In this document: positions 23,711-24,786 of the stretch, in pieces
Layout of the letters: the number at the start of each line of letters is the position of its first letter
Position numbering within the stretch: position 1 is the first letter of the stretch
From: an uncultured Selenomonadales bacterium
Lineage (GTDB): Bacteria > Bacillota > Negativicutes > Selenomonadales > Selenomonadaceae
NCBI GenBank assembly: GCA_937915725.1
Contig: CALGGV010000067.1
Coordinates: 1 to 24,786, forward strand
Reading direction: 5' to 3'
Length of the DNA: 24,786 nt
Position numbers and translations under genes: made by a program
The notes under the pieces: model-generated
What the model was told of the DNA's origin: nothing
The model's input: only the letters and a program-made list of their open reading frames with translations
The model's database searches: none

Positions 23711-24786
23711 TCGTAATTCGGTTCAAAAATTTTCATTAACTTTTCGTCGTGATGATAACGCAATACAGATTTATTATCTAAAATCATTGTTGCGGCATTT
23801 TCACGGGTAAACGGCTCCCATTTCGGTAAACCTTTTGCATTTGGGTTGCCCGTCCTTGCAAAATTTATCCACGCTTGCGAAATTGTATCTGCAAGTTTGT
23901 AAGTCTCTTTGGTTGCGCCCGTTGCCTCCGCCGAAAGTTCAATGTTGTTGAATACAAATGGAATTTCCGCGCAGTGGTAAGCCATTGCAAAGCCGCCCAT
24001 TATTGGCGTTTCCCATGCAAAAATATAATTGTAAACCGGCGCGGCTTGATCTTATTTTATTCGCGCAGTTTTTGTTCAACTTGTGAATCGCTCCAAGTAT
24101 TTTTATTATCAGTTTGTGAAGTTGCCATTTGTGACATTAAGTCCATTGTTGTCCATTCATTCGTAACCGTTCCAATTAAAAGCGGAATGTTATTTGCTTG
24201 TTCGGAAAAACCATCAACAACTGGATTTTGTGTAACGTTCACGCCGTCAATTATTGGCGACCAGCCGTTATCGCCTTGATAAACTTTGTCCGCGCCAAAT
24301 TCTTTGCTTGCCTGTAAAAATGCTTTATTCGCCGCCAGTGAAAGTTCAGCATATGGAATTATTTCAAGTTTTGAAACTTCAGCAGGTGACAAATTTAAAT
24401 TTTGCAAAGTCAATTCGGCAACCCTACGCGAAGTGTCTTGAGTTTGCAAACTCATTCCAATTAACTCAACCGCGCCGCTTTGATTTATCGCCTTGTGAAA
24501 TAAACCTTTCGCCGCCGGCATTGCAGTTAAAGATAAAATTTTTGCGCCGCCGCCGGATTGTCCAAAAAGCGTTAAATTATTTTTATCGCCGCCGAAATTG
24601 GAAATGTTATCGTGAATCCACTCAAGCGCGGCAACTATATCTAAAATTCCGTTGTTGGCTGAATATTTTTCGCCGTAAGCCGATAAATCCAAAAAGCCGA
24701 GTAAATTTAACCTGTGATTGATTGAAACAACTAATAGCGATAGGTAAGGCTTTGAGGTTATCACCGCCTTTTCCCCCACTCCACAC
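23707..24786 (-). pseudogene. Type-B carboxylesterase, frame-broken and cut by the window end
   Basis: Two pieces of one COesterase-family protein are visible. The N-side piece (24786-24057) contains VVSINHRLNLLGFLDLSAYG, the nucleophile elbow GQSGGG and NEWTT, then stops after EQKLRE. The C-side piece (from 24051 down to 23707) reads on from APVYNYIFAWETP, then AYHCAEIPFVFNN, which carries the catalytic His, to the end. The two are in different frames, each with a stop at the join, and roughly 30-45 residues normally found between them are missing. This points to a deletion plus frameshift, not a single-base error. At the window edge a second frame reads GGKGGDNL, which fits the family better than the open frame there and may mark another frameshift. 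The true start lies outside the window. Confidence 0.8.

Overview
This window is AT-rich chromosomal DNA from a bacterium with strong GGAGG-type ribosome binding sites, several lipoproteins, a Tat substrate and an AMIN-domain cell-wall amidase. Gene style and content fit a diderm Firmicute (Negativicutes-like), but no rRNA or marker gene here proves this, so the assignment is an inference. I saw no tRNA, rRNA, CRISPR array or complete insertion sequence.

Layout. Positions 1-4054 (minus strand): an operon-like run of a polar amino-acid ABC importer binding protein and permease (no ATPase gene in view), then the N-acetylmuramoyl-L-alanine amidase and trpS, closed by a terminator. Positions 4179-10870 (plus strand): a branched-chain amino-acid (Liv) ABC transporter operon in the order livH, livM, gene A, livG, bioB, gene B, livF, ending at a bidirectional terminator. 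No Liv binding-protein gene is present. Positions 10873-21337: a cyclic-di-GMP block with a multidomain GGDEF/EAL/GGDEF/PAS protein, a periplasmic-binding-domain/EAL membrane protein, and, divergently, a TRAP-type binding lipoprotein overlapping a dCache-HAMP-GGDEF membrane cyclase. Positions 21464-24786: a small inverted-repeat element, a Tat-exported DUF362 protein, a lipoprotein alpha/beta hydrolase and a decayed carboxylesterase running off the window end.

The most striking content is in the liv operon. Genes A and B are paralogous, about 311-312 residue proteins with a Rossmann-like N-terminal region and a left-handed beta-helix acetyltransferase C-terminal half. Each is interrupted near codon 50 by a poly-G run (G8 in A, G10 in B) that puts the two halves out of frame. 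In both, losing one G or gaining two restores a single ORF. This is the signature of slipped-strand phase variation, and both genes read OFF in this sequence. Each gene's end overlaps or abuts the ribosome binding site of a transporter ATPase gene (A before livG, B before livF), so the switches could also tune the transporter.

A second layer is a set of inverted heptanucleotide arrays in the spacers (2518-2585, 5125-5200, and a split copy at 6157-6406). They carry stop codons of the upstream genes and, for the two liv copies, precede a shared leader and ribosome binding site. The livM-gene A copy appears split by two small MITE-like elements with TA flanks; a related element lies at 21464-21578.
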